Position numbers and translations under genes: made by a program
Assembly (NCBI GenBank): GCA_036417435.1
Contig: CM070901.1
Coordinates: 3,322,001 to 3,386,000, forward strand
DNA: 64,000 bases
Direction: 5' to 3'
Origin: Inia geoffrensis
Taxonomy: Eukaryota; Chordata; Mammalia; Artiodactyla; Iniidae
Notes under the pieces: model-generated
Database searches by the model: none
Seen by the model: only the letters and a program-made list of their open reading frames with translations
Told to the model about the DNA's origin: nothing
Part shown: piece by piece, positions 11,181 to 22,500 of the stretch
Layout: every line of letters begins with the position of its first letter
Numbering within the stretch: position 1 is the stretch's first letter

Positions 11181-13014
11181 TTTCTTTTCTTTTTTTTCCT
11201 TAAACATCCTTATTGGAGTATAATTGCTTTACAATGGTGTGTTAGTTTCTGCTTTATAACAAAGTGAATCAGTTATACATATAAATATATCCCCATATCT
11301 CCTCCCTCTTGCGTCTCCCTCCCACCCTCCCTATCCCACCCCTCTAGGTGGTCACATAGAAATGAGCTGACCTCCCTGTGCTGTGAGACTGCTTCCCATG
11401 AGCTATCTATTTTACATTTGGTAGTATATATAAATCCATGCCATTCTCTCACTTTATCCAAGCTTACACTTCCTCCTTCCTGTGTCCTCAAGTGCATTCT
11501 CTACAACTGCGTCTTTATTCCTGTCCTGCCCCTACGTTCTTCAGAACCTTTTGTTTGTTTGTTTGTTTCCATATGTATGTGTTAGCATACAGTATTTGTT
11601 TTTCTCTTTCTGACTTACTTCACTCTGTATGACAGACTCTAGGTCCATCCACCTCACTACAAATAGCTCAATTTCATTTCATCTTATGGATGAGTAATAT
11701 TCCATTGTATATATGTGCCACATCTTCTTTATCCATTCATCTGTCGATGGACACTTTAAGTTGCTTCCATGTCCTGGCTATTGTAAATAGAGCTGCAAAT
11801 GAACATTGTGGTACAAGACTCCTCGAATTATGGTTTTCTCAGGGTATATGCCCAGTAGTGGGATTGCTCGATCACATGCTAGTTCCATTTTTAGTTTTTT
11901 TAAGGAGCCTCCATACTGTTCTCCATAGTGGCTGTATCAATTTACATTCCCACCAACAGTGCAAGAGAGTTCTCTTTTCTCCACACCCTCTCCAGAATTT
12001 ATTGTTTCTAGAGTTTTTGATTATGGCCATTCTGACTGGTGTGAGGTGATACCTCATTGTAGTTTTGATTTACATTTCTCTAATGATCAATGATGTTGAG
12101 CATCCTTTCATGTGTTTGTTGGCAATCTGTATATCTTCTTTGGAGAAATGTCTAGTTAGGTCTTCTGCCCATTTTTGGACTGGGTTGTTTGTTTTTTTGA
12201 TATTGAGTTGCATGAGCTGCTTGTAAGTTTTGGAGATTAATCCTTTGTCAGTTGCCTCATTTGCAAATATTTTCTCCCATTCTGAGGGTTGTCATTTCGT
12301 CTTGTTTATGTTTTCCTTTGCTGTGCAAAAGCTTTTAAGTTTCATTAGGTCCCATTTGTTTATTTTTATTTCTATTTCTCTAGGAAGTGGGTCAAAAAGG
12401 ATCTTGCTGTGAATTATGTCATGGAGTGTTCTGCCTATGTTTTCCTCTAAGAGTTTTATAGTGTCTGGCCTTACATTTAGGTCTTTAATCCATTTTGAGT
12501 TTATTTTTGTGTATGGTGTTAGGGAATGTTCTAATTTCATTCTTTTACATGTAGCTGTCCAGTTTTCCCAGCACCACTTATTGAAGAGGCTATCCTTTCT
12601 CCACTGTACATTCCTACCTCCTTTATCAAAGATAAGGTGACCATATGTGCATGGGTTTATGTCTGGGCTTTCTATCCTGTTCCATTGATCTATCTTTCTG
12701 TTTTTGTGCCAGTAGCATACTGTCTTGATCACTGTAGCTTTGTAGTATAGTCTTAAGTCAAGGAGCCTGATTCCTCCCGCTCTGTTTTTCTTTCTCAAGA
12801 TTGCTTTGGCTATTCGGGGTCTTTTATGTTTCCCTACAAGTTGTGAAATTTTTTGTTCTAGTTCTGTGGAAACTGCCATTGGTAACTCTATAGGGATTGC
12901 ATTGAACCTGTAGATTGCTTTGGGTAGTATAGTCATTTTCACAATGTTGATTCTTCCAATCCAAGAACATGATATATCTCTCCATCTGTTTGTATTATCT
13001 TTAATTTCTTTCAT
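11181..13014 (-). mobile_element. L1: Younger L1 (5'-truncated, ~1.8 kb) nested in an older L1
   Basis: The longest well-preserved L1 in the window. From left to right on the plus strand it holds the tail (TTTTC-rich T-run), the 3'UTR, and the reverse complement of the ORF2 C-terminal half. It is flanked by a 17-base duplication, 'tggtaagtttcttttct' (11164-11180) and 'tggtaagtttattttct' (13015-13031), with one mismatch. The reverse transcriptase catalytic part and ORF1 are absent because of 5' truncation, so the copy cannot be autonomous. Confidence 0.95.
12292..13014 (-). pseudogene. L1 ORF2 C-terminal remnant, 240 codons open
   Basis: The longest open frame in the window. It covers the part of ORF2p after the reverse transcriptase active site: near the start are '[20 protein letters not shown]' and '[20 protein letters not shown]', followed by the cysteine-rich C-terminal half. 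The frame begins at the 5' truncation point of the L1 and closes early; further downstream (below 12292 on the plus strand) the C-terminal region is broken by stops. The endonuclease domain and the FADD-type catalytic motif are missing, so no activity is expected. The methionine at 13014 is simply the first one after the truncation, not a native start. Confidence 0.9.
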
Positions 13015-13031
13015 TGGTAAGTTTATTTTCT

Positions 13032-13223
13032 ATGTGTGCGGGTCTATTTCTGTTTGGTAAATAAGTTCATTCATGTCAATTTTTTTTAGAGTCCATATAT
13101 AAGCAGAATCATATGGTATTTGCCTTTCTCTGTCTGACTTACTCACCTAGTATGATAATCTCTAGGTCTATCCATGTCACTGAAATGGCATTATTTCATT
13201 CTTTTTTATGGGTAATATTCCAT

Positions 13224-13275
<52 letters not shown>

Positions 13276-13472
13276 ATGTGTATACATATATTGTGTATAT
13301 ATACATGTATATATATATACAATGTGTGTATATATACATGTATATATATACATATATATATACACACACATTGTATATATATATGTATATATACCACATC
13401 TTCTTTATCCATTCATCTGTTGATGGACATTTAGGTTGCTTCCATGTCCTGGCTATTGTAAACAGTGCTGCT
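13032..13472 (-). mobile_element. L1: Older L1, 5' piece (continues 10873-11180)
   Basis: Resumes the older L1 after the nested insertion: 'ggtctatttctgtttggtaa', 'atatggtatttgcctttctc', 'tgatggacatttaggttgc' and 'gtcctggctattgtaaacag'. It contains a large expanded TA/TG/CA block at 13225-13397. The outer target duplication lies at 13473-13481. Confidence 0.9.
13225..13397. repeat. 170-bp alternating purine-pyrimidine tract (TA/TG/CA)
   Basis: Almost perfect alternation of purine and pyrimidine through TA, GTGTATA, ACAC and CATGTATA modules, with repeated 'acaatgtgtata' units. It interrupts the L1 word 'attccattgtatatatgtacc'. All open frames over it are made of Tyr, Ile, Cys, Val, Thr and His and are translation artefacts. 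Confidence 0.95.
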
Positions 13473-13481
13473 ACAAAATAT

Positions 13482-14805
13482 ATTTTTCAAATTCTCCTCT
13501 TTCTCTCTCTCTCTCTCTTTTTCTCTCCAGAAAACCATTCACCATACCAACCAAACCAGACATGCTGGTATGATGTGGCTGCCTCTGCTGTTTCAGTGCT
13601 TCTTCCTGTACTGGCATATTCCATTAAGACTTTGCATTAGTGTGTTCACTTCAACAGTGCAGTGGGTCCATCAATTTTATTTTCTAATAATGTATATGCA
13701 AGGACACTCATTCCTATAGTAAGTGCCTCTGAGTGTAGAATTTCTTCTAGTTCAGTACTTTTATCCTATGTTAACCAAAATTTAGAGTGCTTGGAAATGC
13801 CTTGGCTGACAGATAAAAACTGAGTTCAGCACAGCCATCTCTTTAAAGAAAACTCATTACCTTTTCCTTCTTACCCCTCTAGTTTAAAAACCTGGAATAT
13901 TTCAGGCAACCTCATCATCAAAAACAGTAAGAGCAGCATGGTCACAATTTATGCAAAACCACATAATTAGATTCAGTCATGTTTTATACTGAACCTTAAG
14001 TCAGTTAGAATCATATCTGTTTATGTCTTGACAGAGATCTATTCATTTTTATATTCTCGGATGTTATAGACTCAAAATCAGTTACTGTAATCTCAAACAG
14101 CATGGTGTATTTCCTCTCAAAACACATTCATATTTCTTATCTCTACCAGTAGATAGATGAAGATTCATTCATATCTCAATGAGAACTGAATGGTTATTTA
14201 TAATAATTGGAAACATTATGAACAAATAGCAGTCCAACTTTTGAAATAATGTAAACTTTTTGAAAATTTTTTTTTATTAAAAATAACTTTTTTCAAATAT
14301 TAAAAGTTTGTGTAATTGACACAGTAGAATCATATGAACACTTGGCACTATTTGAAATATAACCCCATTCATGAAATAGCATGCAAATCCTAATGAAATG
14401 CAAAAGGGAGGTAGATTTAGGACTGTAGGAACATAACATTTGAAAATCAGTTTTTCATAAATTTTAGTAATGTTAAGACAAAGAAACAAATGTACATATT
14501 TTTACTTACAGTAGCTATTATTTATTTACCTTTTAATTGCACTAGATTATGTCTATGTATAACCTTTTTTAACTGGCCAAAATATTTCAAAGTTGGTATT
14601 ATAACTTCCCTTTCAAAACTGAAAAGACAAGTGCTCAGTTTATCTTTAAGGAAGATAAACTTCCTTAAATTCTGAGAGGTAATAAGTGACTGAGTTTCTC
14701 TGAGAAGACTCACAGTTTTCTGGTGAATAAGGGATGGGATCTTTTGACTAACCATGCACTATAACTTAAAATCAGCTGACTCAAATAATGAGCATTTAGC
14801 AGAGT
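13482..14805. other. Unassigned sequence with a (TC)n tract
   Basis: Begins with a pyrimidine tract (TC/TTTC) at 13495-13528, then about 1.3 kb with no recognised gene or repeat. Confidence 0.5.
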
Positions 14806-15029
14806 GTTTTTTTTTTTTTTAATTGAAGTATAGTTGATTTACAATGTTGTGTTAGTTTCAGGTATACATCAAAGTGATTCGGTTATATATACATATATAT
14901 ATATTTTTTTTTCATATTCTTTTCCACTATAGGTTATTACAAGATACTGAATATAGTTCCCTGTGCTATACAGCAGGTTCTTGTTGTTTATTTTGAATAT
15001 AGTAGTGTGTATCTGTTAATCCCCAAACT
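14806..15029 (-). mobile_element. L1: L1 3'-end fragment
   Basis: T-run, 'aattgaagtatagttgattt', a short TA expansion, 'gttccctgtgctatacagca' and 'tgtgtatctgttaatcccc', antisense. Confidence 0.9.
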
Positions 15030-15209
15030 CAAATACTTCAAAAATAACCACAGAGAAAAAACCACAGATCAAGATTTTCTTTGAATGTGAGCAAGTCTGG
15101 TTGAACTGTTTGCACTTAGGGTAGTCTACCTGTGAATTGATTTTTAAAATTAGGTCATACATATTAAATAAAAATTGGGAATTAAAACATAGGCATAACA
15201 AATCTCATA

Positions 15210-15525
15210 ATTTTATTTTATTTTGTTTTTTTTTTGAAATATAATTGACATACAACATTATATGTTTCAGGTATACAACATAGTGATTCAACATTGATAT
15301 ACATTATGAGTTGATCACCTCCATAAGTCCAATAACCATCTGTCACCATACATAGTTACTGCAATATTATTGACTATATTCCCCATGCTGTACATTACAT
15401 TCCCCTGACTTTTTATGTTATAACTGGAAGTTTGGACCTCTCAATCCCTTTCACTTATTTCACCCAATCCCCCACCCCCCGTCCTTTGGCAACCATTTGT
15501 TTGTTCACCATATCTATGACAATAC
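15210..15525 (-). mobile_element. L1: Older L1 3'-end fragment, different subfamily
   Basis: Antisense L1 3' end with a distinct sequence: 'gaaatataattgacatacaa', 'atgagttgatcacctccata', 'ccccatgctgtacattacat', 'cctttggcaaccatttgtt'. It is more diverged than its neighbour at 14806. Confidence 0.8.
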
Positions 15526-15767
15526 TTTCAGACCACTGGATGAGTTTAGAGATTATTTAGTACAACCTCATAGTTCAGAAACAAAGTCTGTTATGAGTTA
15601 AAGTGACTGTTTTAGAAAATTTCCTCCTCTTTTCCTCTCCTCCACCTCATTTCATCATTGTCATTCAGATCATGAGAAAAGAGCTGGTGGCCAAATAAAC
15701 ATCAACTAAAATCAATTTAGATAATTTAAACATCTCAGGTATTTAACTAAACACTTAAAAATGTTTC

Positions 15768-16109
15768 TGGGGCTTCCCTGGTGGCACAGTGGTTAAGAAT
15801 CCGCCTGCCAATGCAGGGGACACAGGTTCGAGCCCTGGTCCAGGAAGATCCCACATGCCGTGGAGCAACTAAGCCCATGCACCACAACTACTGAGACTGC
15901 GCTCTAGAGCCCACGAGCCACGGCTACTGAGCCTGTGTGCCACAACTACTGAAGCCTGTGTGCCTAGAGCCCGTGCTCCACAACAAGAGAAGCCACTGCA
16001 ATGAGAAGCCCGTGCACCACAAAGAAGAGTAGCCCCTGCTCACCACAACCAGAGAAAAGCCTGTGTGCAGCAACGAAGACCCAACACAGCCAAAAATAAA
16101 ATTAAAAAA
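15768..16109 (+). mobile_element. CHR SINE: CHR SINE, long type
   Basis: Starts 'ggggcttccctggtggcaca', includes the tRNA-derived promoter region with a B-box-like 'ggttcgagccctg', and ends in an A-rich tail. It is about 340 bases long, with an internal expansion of related 'ccacaactactga' units not found in the short copies. The target duplication is 'aaaaatgtttc' at 15757-15767 and 16110-16120. Most CpGs are lost, so it is older than the copies at 50891 and 61100. Confidence 0.93.
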
Positions 16110-16120
16110 AAAAATGTTTC

Positions 16121-17925
16121 CCATTCACAGAGAAGAAAGTGTTTGTAAGGCAGCCCTGGGATTTAGAAACAATTTGGTGTGTTTTTGATAAACATTCTAG
16201 GTATTTTTTTGAAATGATCTTGATTTAATCCTAACAGATATTACATAGTAATCCAAATTTCTGCACTTTTAGAAATGTCTAAACTGTAAACAAGACTGGG
16301 AATAATAATCACTATGCAATAAATTGACTGAACAATAATGCAATATAAACATTTTATAAGAGAGTGAAGAAAAGATGTAGAATTAAATATGAATTACTTT
16401 GAGTAATACAATAATACTGTATTCAGTTTGTAGTCAGTGATTTGTGTTTCATACGACCAAAAGTAAAAGAAATAACAATGGCAGTGATTATTTCTCATTT
16501 CTTCATGCATCAGTATTTCAGACTTGTGGTTTGTTCTCTCTGCTCTTTATTATAGAGATAGGTATATGGATGGATAGAGATATTTTATTTTATACAACGA
16601 AAGTAGTCAGTCTGCTTATCTTTTTTCCCAATATTCTTACATTTTGCCTAACAGATTTATACTTGTTTAAATTTGCATTTCCTTCGAACTCTATTTTAGT
16701 CCTTCCCCAACTTATTCCTCTTGTATTTTCTAACATATTTCAATTCTTTCTTAAATTTTATAACCTCATTTTTAAAAAATCTCAATAAAGTTCTTTCTCT
16801 TTGCCTTATTCTATGCTATTCTACCCTATTCTGTCCACAAGAGCTATCTAATCAAACTCATTTCCATCATATTTCAGCTTCTAGATTCCAAAGTACTTGG
16901 TCTCAGCAGTAATGTCTATAAAACCAGTGAGCAATAGAAAATTCACAATCGCTTTCCAAAATACACACAGGCCCCAAGAATGCACGTCTGAAAATACATA
17001 GCACAAAAATTATTATTTGTGCACATGAATAAGATGAACCTTGAATACAATCAGTGATCATAACTTCCCTGTGTGTGTGTAAGCCATTTTAATTTGACAA
17101 GAAATTAATTGAAATTGGCAGGAGGAGGCCAGTTATTTGTTCAGAATGGATCAAGATAAATAATATAGACAATGAAAAACAAAACATCTCCCTATGATGT
17201 GGAATGCAGAGAAAGAGCTTGCAAATACAAACATCACAATGAGCGTTCTTTTCAAAGGCAGCCGAGGTCATCCCGCTTGTGTTTCATCATGGGTTTAAGG
17301 AAAGGAACACAACAAAGTACAGGGCAGGAGTTAGAAAATGGACCACATGAGGACTCAGAGACTGTGAAGACTGAAGGCTCTTGGCCAGTTCTTCTCCAGC
17401 TTGTTCTAGACCAGACAAAGAACCACATTTAAAGGGCAGTACAAGAAATATTTCTGTGAAAGACACTGTTATAGAAGTCAAGTAGTAAGTCCTCAAATCA
17501 TTAGTCATGGAATTTATATGTGCTCATTCCTGGCTGTGTGTGCTGTCCTTCCTAATAACTGGGGCTTATTCCATTTTAGTGATTTCATATGGCTCTCTCT
17601 AGAAGTTGCCTTAAGGATCCAACTGGAGCAAAAGAATATGGTTATCTCTAAATGCTGTTAAAGATTTGTGCTTTCAAGTTTGAATGTGGGTCAATCGGTG
17701 GCCATGAGGATGTCCAAACATTGCATCTGATCAAATCCTCTGATGTCCTCATTTTTTTTTCTTTAAAATGGGAATATTTGGGCATTTAAAAGACATTCAG
17801 ACTATTTTGAACATTTATTTTTAATCTGGCCTGAGCCCTTGGGCCCAGTGCCTTATTGACTGAAACCAACTGATAGTAATTATACTAAATTAAGTATGCA
17901 ACGTTGGAAATCAGAAAACAATTGG
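16121..17925. other. Unassigned, repeat-poor sequence
   Basis: 1.8 kb with no recognised repeat or gene. A 114-codon plus frame at 16444-16788 is Phe/Leu/Ile-rich, as expected of AT-rich sequence, and has no start-site context or domain. Confidence 0.5.
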
Positions 17926-17929
17926 ATCC

Positions 17930-18060
17930 TTGACCCAATCTTCAATACACTTAAGGGGCTGAGTCTCACTTTCCCCAGCTGTAAAATGAGGGACTGGACT
18001 AGATTACTCCACACAGCCCCTCTAATTTAAAGAGTTTAATCCTGGGAATCTATTATATCT
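17930..18060 (+). repeat. MIR: MIR-type SINE fragment
   Basis: Core MIR words on the plus strand: 'gagtctcactttccccagct' followed by 'gtaaaatgagggactggact'. Confidence 0.65.
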
Positions 18061-19370
18061 CAAAATCCAAAAGAGCTGCATTAAAGTAATTGATGACAAT
18101 GTGACCATGGACCTTGCAGAGAGTTTTAGACAATCATTAAATGTTTACAACTATAGCCATTTTTACGGCACAAAAGGTTGTTTCTCAGAGGGTGATCTGT
18201 CATCATTTTTTGGCCTACCTTGGGTCTCAGGAAAGCCTAAACAAGCCTAGCTAAACATCACACATGAATTGTGAATGCTTGTAAAACACACAAAAATGTG
18301 TTATTAGGAACTAGTCATTTAGCAAAACAGAAAAGCAGTAAAATAGTGTTGAAATGAGCTTTTAGGCTGATGTTAAGTTCCATTAGAGTATGATATAGAA
18401 ATACATAGCAACATTGGGAAAAGTACTGAAGAACTCTTCTATTTAAAAAGAGAGAGATTGACTTTTCATGTGTTCAAGAAGTCATTGGCAGAGTATTGAG
18501 AGTTAAAAGAAGACTTAGGAATGGACTAGGCAGTGTTTAAGTGAAACATGGAGTGATGGATGAAGCAGGTATACAAACCAAACATCACCTCCTGAAGTAC
18601 TTAGATTAGGGCCAACGGGAAGGAAGGGCTAGTGTGCAACATTTTTGCGTAGATTTTAGATGCAAGGGAAAAAGTCACCTGGCGGGGGGTGGGGGGTGGG
18701 GGGCGGCTTTCTTGCTAGACTAGAACTCCTACCAAAAGGAGATCCATGAAGTAGGCAAGAAGATAGAAGGAATATGCACACCGGTTATTTGTCTGTGCAG
18801 ATGGCCTCAAGTTATAGATCGGTATATCAGGGTTTTACCTTTGGGATTTTCCCCCCGATAATGGTACCTGAATTGCTAAAACAAGCTAACAGCACATTTA
18901 AGCTATTATAAATTCACTGGGCAAATAGAACATGATGAAAACCCACTGCATCAAGCTGATAAAGAGTTTCACTTCTAGGTCATTTTCTGCTTTCTTTTCC
19001 CTCTGCATATTTCATAACGAAATACATAGTTATTTACATGAGGGTGAGAATTTGAGTTGCAGTCACAATATTATGGTTGAAGCACATTTATTTTCAAAGT
19101 GTTCAAAATGAAATGAATCGGGTAGGATGATCAAAATCTTGTGGAAGAATAATCATTAAAATAGAGAGTAATGAAGAAAAACAGCAACCACAAAAACACT
19201 TTTCCAAGAGAGCATTCCCAAAGTTTTCTCTAAGGATACAATATGTGGATATATATGGAAGATATATATGATACGGTGGAAGACAAAATAACTAAAAATA
19301 GAAGAGATAACTAAGCAAAAACAGAGTGTAATGATCTTGATTATGGCTCAGAATATTATGGTGGAAATAG
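18061..19370. other. Unassigned sequence with one G-rich tract
   Basis: No gene or repeat recognised apart from the G-rich tract at 18681-18706. Confidence 0.5.
18681..18706 (+). other. G-rich tract, potential G-quadruplex
   Basis: Three runs of six G (18684-18689, 18691-18696, 18698-18703) separated by single T residues, with GG pairs on both sides. Enough G-runs with short loops exist for an intramolecular quadruplex; folding is inferred, not shown. Confidence 0.75.
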
Positions 19371-19374
19371 CCCA

Positions 19375-19560
19375 GCATGTTTCACAAGCACAAATTTCAG
19401 AGTTCAACACACCTGGGTTCAAACCCTGAGGTCTATGATCTTGGTTAAGAACCTCATCCACTCTGAGCCTCGTTTGCTCATCTAGGATGTAATTTAATTT
19501 AATTTTCAAAACAATTAAATGAAATCACAAAAGCAAAGCAGCTCTTAATAAGTGAGCAAA
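19375..19560 (+). repeat. MIR: MIR SINE
   Basis: Plus-strand MIR: 'cacacctgggttcaaaccct', 'gatcttggttaagaacctca' and 'ctgagcctcgtttgctcatc'. Confidence 0.75.
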
Positions 19561-22500
19561 AAAATAAAATAAAATTGGCAACCTTTGTTATAATCATTTT
19601 CCATTCTTATTATAAATCTTTGTATTTGCTATATTTTAAATACCTATAAAAAGGCAATATAAATATTTTAATTTCAAGCCATTCAACAATAGTTGTATTC
19701 AATTATGAAATGCTTCTTTGAATTTGTTTTGCAAACCTATTTTTTTTTAACCTCCATTGGAGCCCATCTATCTTTTCAATAGATGAGGTGTAGGTCTTTC
19801 TTTTAAATGTCTTTTCTGGGAAGCTATGTAGGTATGTGATTTACAAAATGCCTACCAAACTGCTCTTGTAACCTTAAAACCTTTTCCTTTCCCTCTCCCC
19901 CTGCACCTTCTCCTTTCTTGGTCACCAGCTGAGTACATACAAACTCTGGGGCTTGAAAATGTTATCTATGTAAATTCTTCTGTCTGCCACAGCTGGACAA
20001 GATGCTTTCAAGAGTTTTTCTGTTTCCTGTGTGGTGGAGCAGCTTTCCCTAACGACTATTTCCCATCAGTACCACAAAGACCTACCTTCTTAACCACTGT
20101 TTCAACGGTTTCTCACCACTTCCACCTTTCTATAGAACATTTCATTTAGAAGGAGGCTCACAAATATTTGTTCACTGGGCTGTTCAGACTGATAACATCT
20201 CTTGGGACGTGAACTTTGATGCACAACTCTCATCTGCGGGAAAAAAAAAAAATGCAACTGTTGAACACCGGCAGATAATACCAAAAATGAAAACAAAATC
20301 TTTTCTGTCCCAAAGTCACAACATGATGGTTATTTGTTTTTCTCTTTTGGAAAATGTAACTCTTTACATTTTTCTAAAAATCCAAATGAGAATATTTCAT
20401 TACCTATGTATTTGTTAACTTTTGTAGAATTTTAAGATAATTAGATTCTAAATCATATACTTTATGAATTAATGTATTATTTTGCAGTGGCAACTATAGA
20501 CCTAAAAATAGAAATTAAAATTACACTGACAGACATGAAGACGTAGATTTATATTTTGTGTAAGAAATGAAAGAATTATGATGTCTTTATTCTAGTAAAA
20601 TAAGACTTGTCAAGGCATCTTTTACATGCCTTAAAATTTTCATCTAAATATAAAATTACCCCATATTAACTGGAAAAACAAACTAGTAGATCTATGTCTA
20701 TGTTCTTTATAAAGAGTATTGTAATACAATCCTTAGGATTCATAGTTATATTACCTGCTTATTTTTAAAATGCTAGATTTATTTGCATTATTTTTCATAA
20801 ATCTAGTACTTACAGGAGCTCTGCTTTTTATAATCTTTGCTTGTTTTATAGTCTTTGCTCTTATGGTTTTCACTCCATTATGAGTTTCCAAGATATTTTC
20901 AAATAGATGAGTTTCACCTGTATGAAGCTAGACTTGAAAAATCTTCCATTTCAAAATATTTGATGATTCAAAAATACACATGGCTCAGAATTACCCCCTT
21001 CCCAAAGATGCACACATTGATAAGCAACGATATGTGTAGAATAAAAATGACAAGCAAATATGTCTATGTCACAACAAAAGGCAGAATTGTGGATTAATGT
21101 TTTATTATGGCTATAAGCAGCAGAATGTGTGTACTAAGAAATACTAGTTTTTTAGGATATTCATGGAAGCTCCACACACAACTACACACATGGCAAAGTT
21201 TCTACTGTCTAATAAGTTTGGGAATTTCTTGCTGAGATAAAGTTAAGCAGGGCTTCTTTTAGACTTCAATTTGTTAATACTCTGAACATTCCAGAGCAGA
21301 ATAGTTCAGATCCCTTGAAATTCCTTCTAAAACTTTATCATGCTTCCGGCTCTTTTGTTACACAAAGCAGCTGCTACAATTGTTAATTAAATAACCACAT
21401 TTAAGCAAGCACAAATTGTGGGGTTTTTTCACAGCTTGACTCCACTCTTTCTTCAGTGTTATCACCCTAGTTTATCTCTCTACCCACTGCTTTTATTTTT
21501 TTTCTTGTCCCATCCTATGACTTTCATCACATCAGTCTCTCCAGTGCAGCTCTAATAACATTGCAGATTTTTTTTTTGAATATTTGCGATGGGCTGCCTT
21601 TACCAACAATAAAAAAAAAAAAAAAATTAATGTAATCTGATATCCAAGAATGTGATACCAATCAACTTTCCAACATTTTTTTCAAATGACTGCATTTCAT
21701 GACCCATTTGTTTAAGGTATTAACCTGATCACTAAACATGCCAGAGATGTCTTTTTTCTGGTCCTGTCCTCACATGAGTTCATCTGTCTGGAATATGCTC
21801 AACCAGTCTGTTTCTTCTGAAATCCAATATATTACCTAGTTTGATTTTAAATGAAATCTTCAGCATGAAACTCTGACATCCTTCTATCAGTATATAACAA
21901 TCCCCTCACCTACACTGCCATAAAATTCCTTGCAAACCCTCTGAGGCATAAATCACATTTGTTTGTGGTTGCCTCAACTGCTTGATTGAACTGTAAAATA
22001 TTTTAGGATGTGGAGGATGTAGTGTGGAGGAGGGTTTCTGCTAGGAAGCTCAGAGATTGACTTTAGGAGGTGGTCAATTATATATGAAATGGGGTCAGGG
22101 CCATTCCTGGTGAGTAAGTTCCTTACCTCAGTGACCACAACCCTAAAAAATTAAGAATCACTGCTTTAGGGGAAAAATTATAAGATGCTCATATATTACC
22201 TTCAGCAGAACAGCTTTTATTATTTTATCATTTCTACTTCATTGCAATGTGCCAAATTTTAGAGTGTGGATTTTCAAATATTTTATGTATCTTCAGATTT
22301 GTTTCTGACTTGTTGAACAAAAAATAGGGAAAAAAATCCTACGCCCTAAGGGAGCACATATTTCTTTTCCCCTTTTGTTAATGCTACCATGGTCCTTCAA
22401 GAACCTAAATCATTCTAGCCCCAAGTAGATGCCTTAATCTTAAAGATAACTCCTGGGAGAATATCTGAATGTATCACATCTAAAATCTCTGTTTACGACC

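Noticed and set aside
13113..13640. Overlapping open frames on both strands (up to 175 codons) rich in Tyr and Ile
   Set aside because: They translate the TA/TG/CA microsatellite at 13225-13397; alternating dinucleotides stay open in all frames.
15768..16109. A functional tRNA gene in the tRNA-like head of the SINEs
   Set aside because: Only a B-box-like part is kept, the cloverleaf is degenerate, and target duplications prove these are retroposed copies.
22130..22165. Possible end of a hAT-type DNA transposon
   Set aside because: Only about 20 bases resemble the 'aagaatcactgctttag' type of end; no partner terminal repeat was found.
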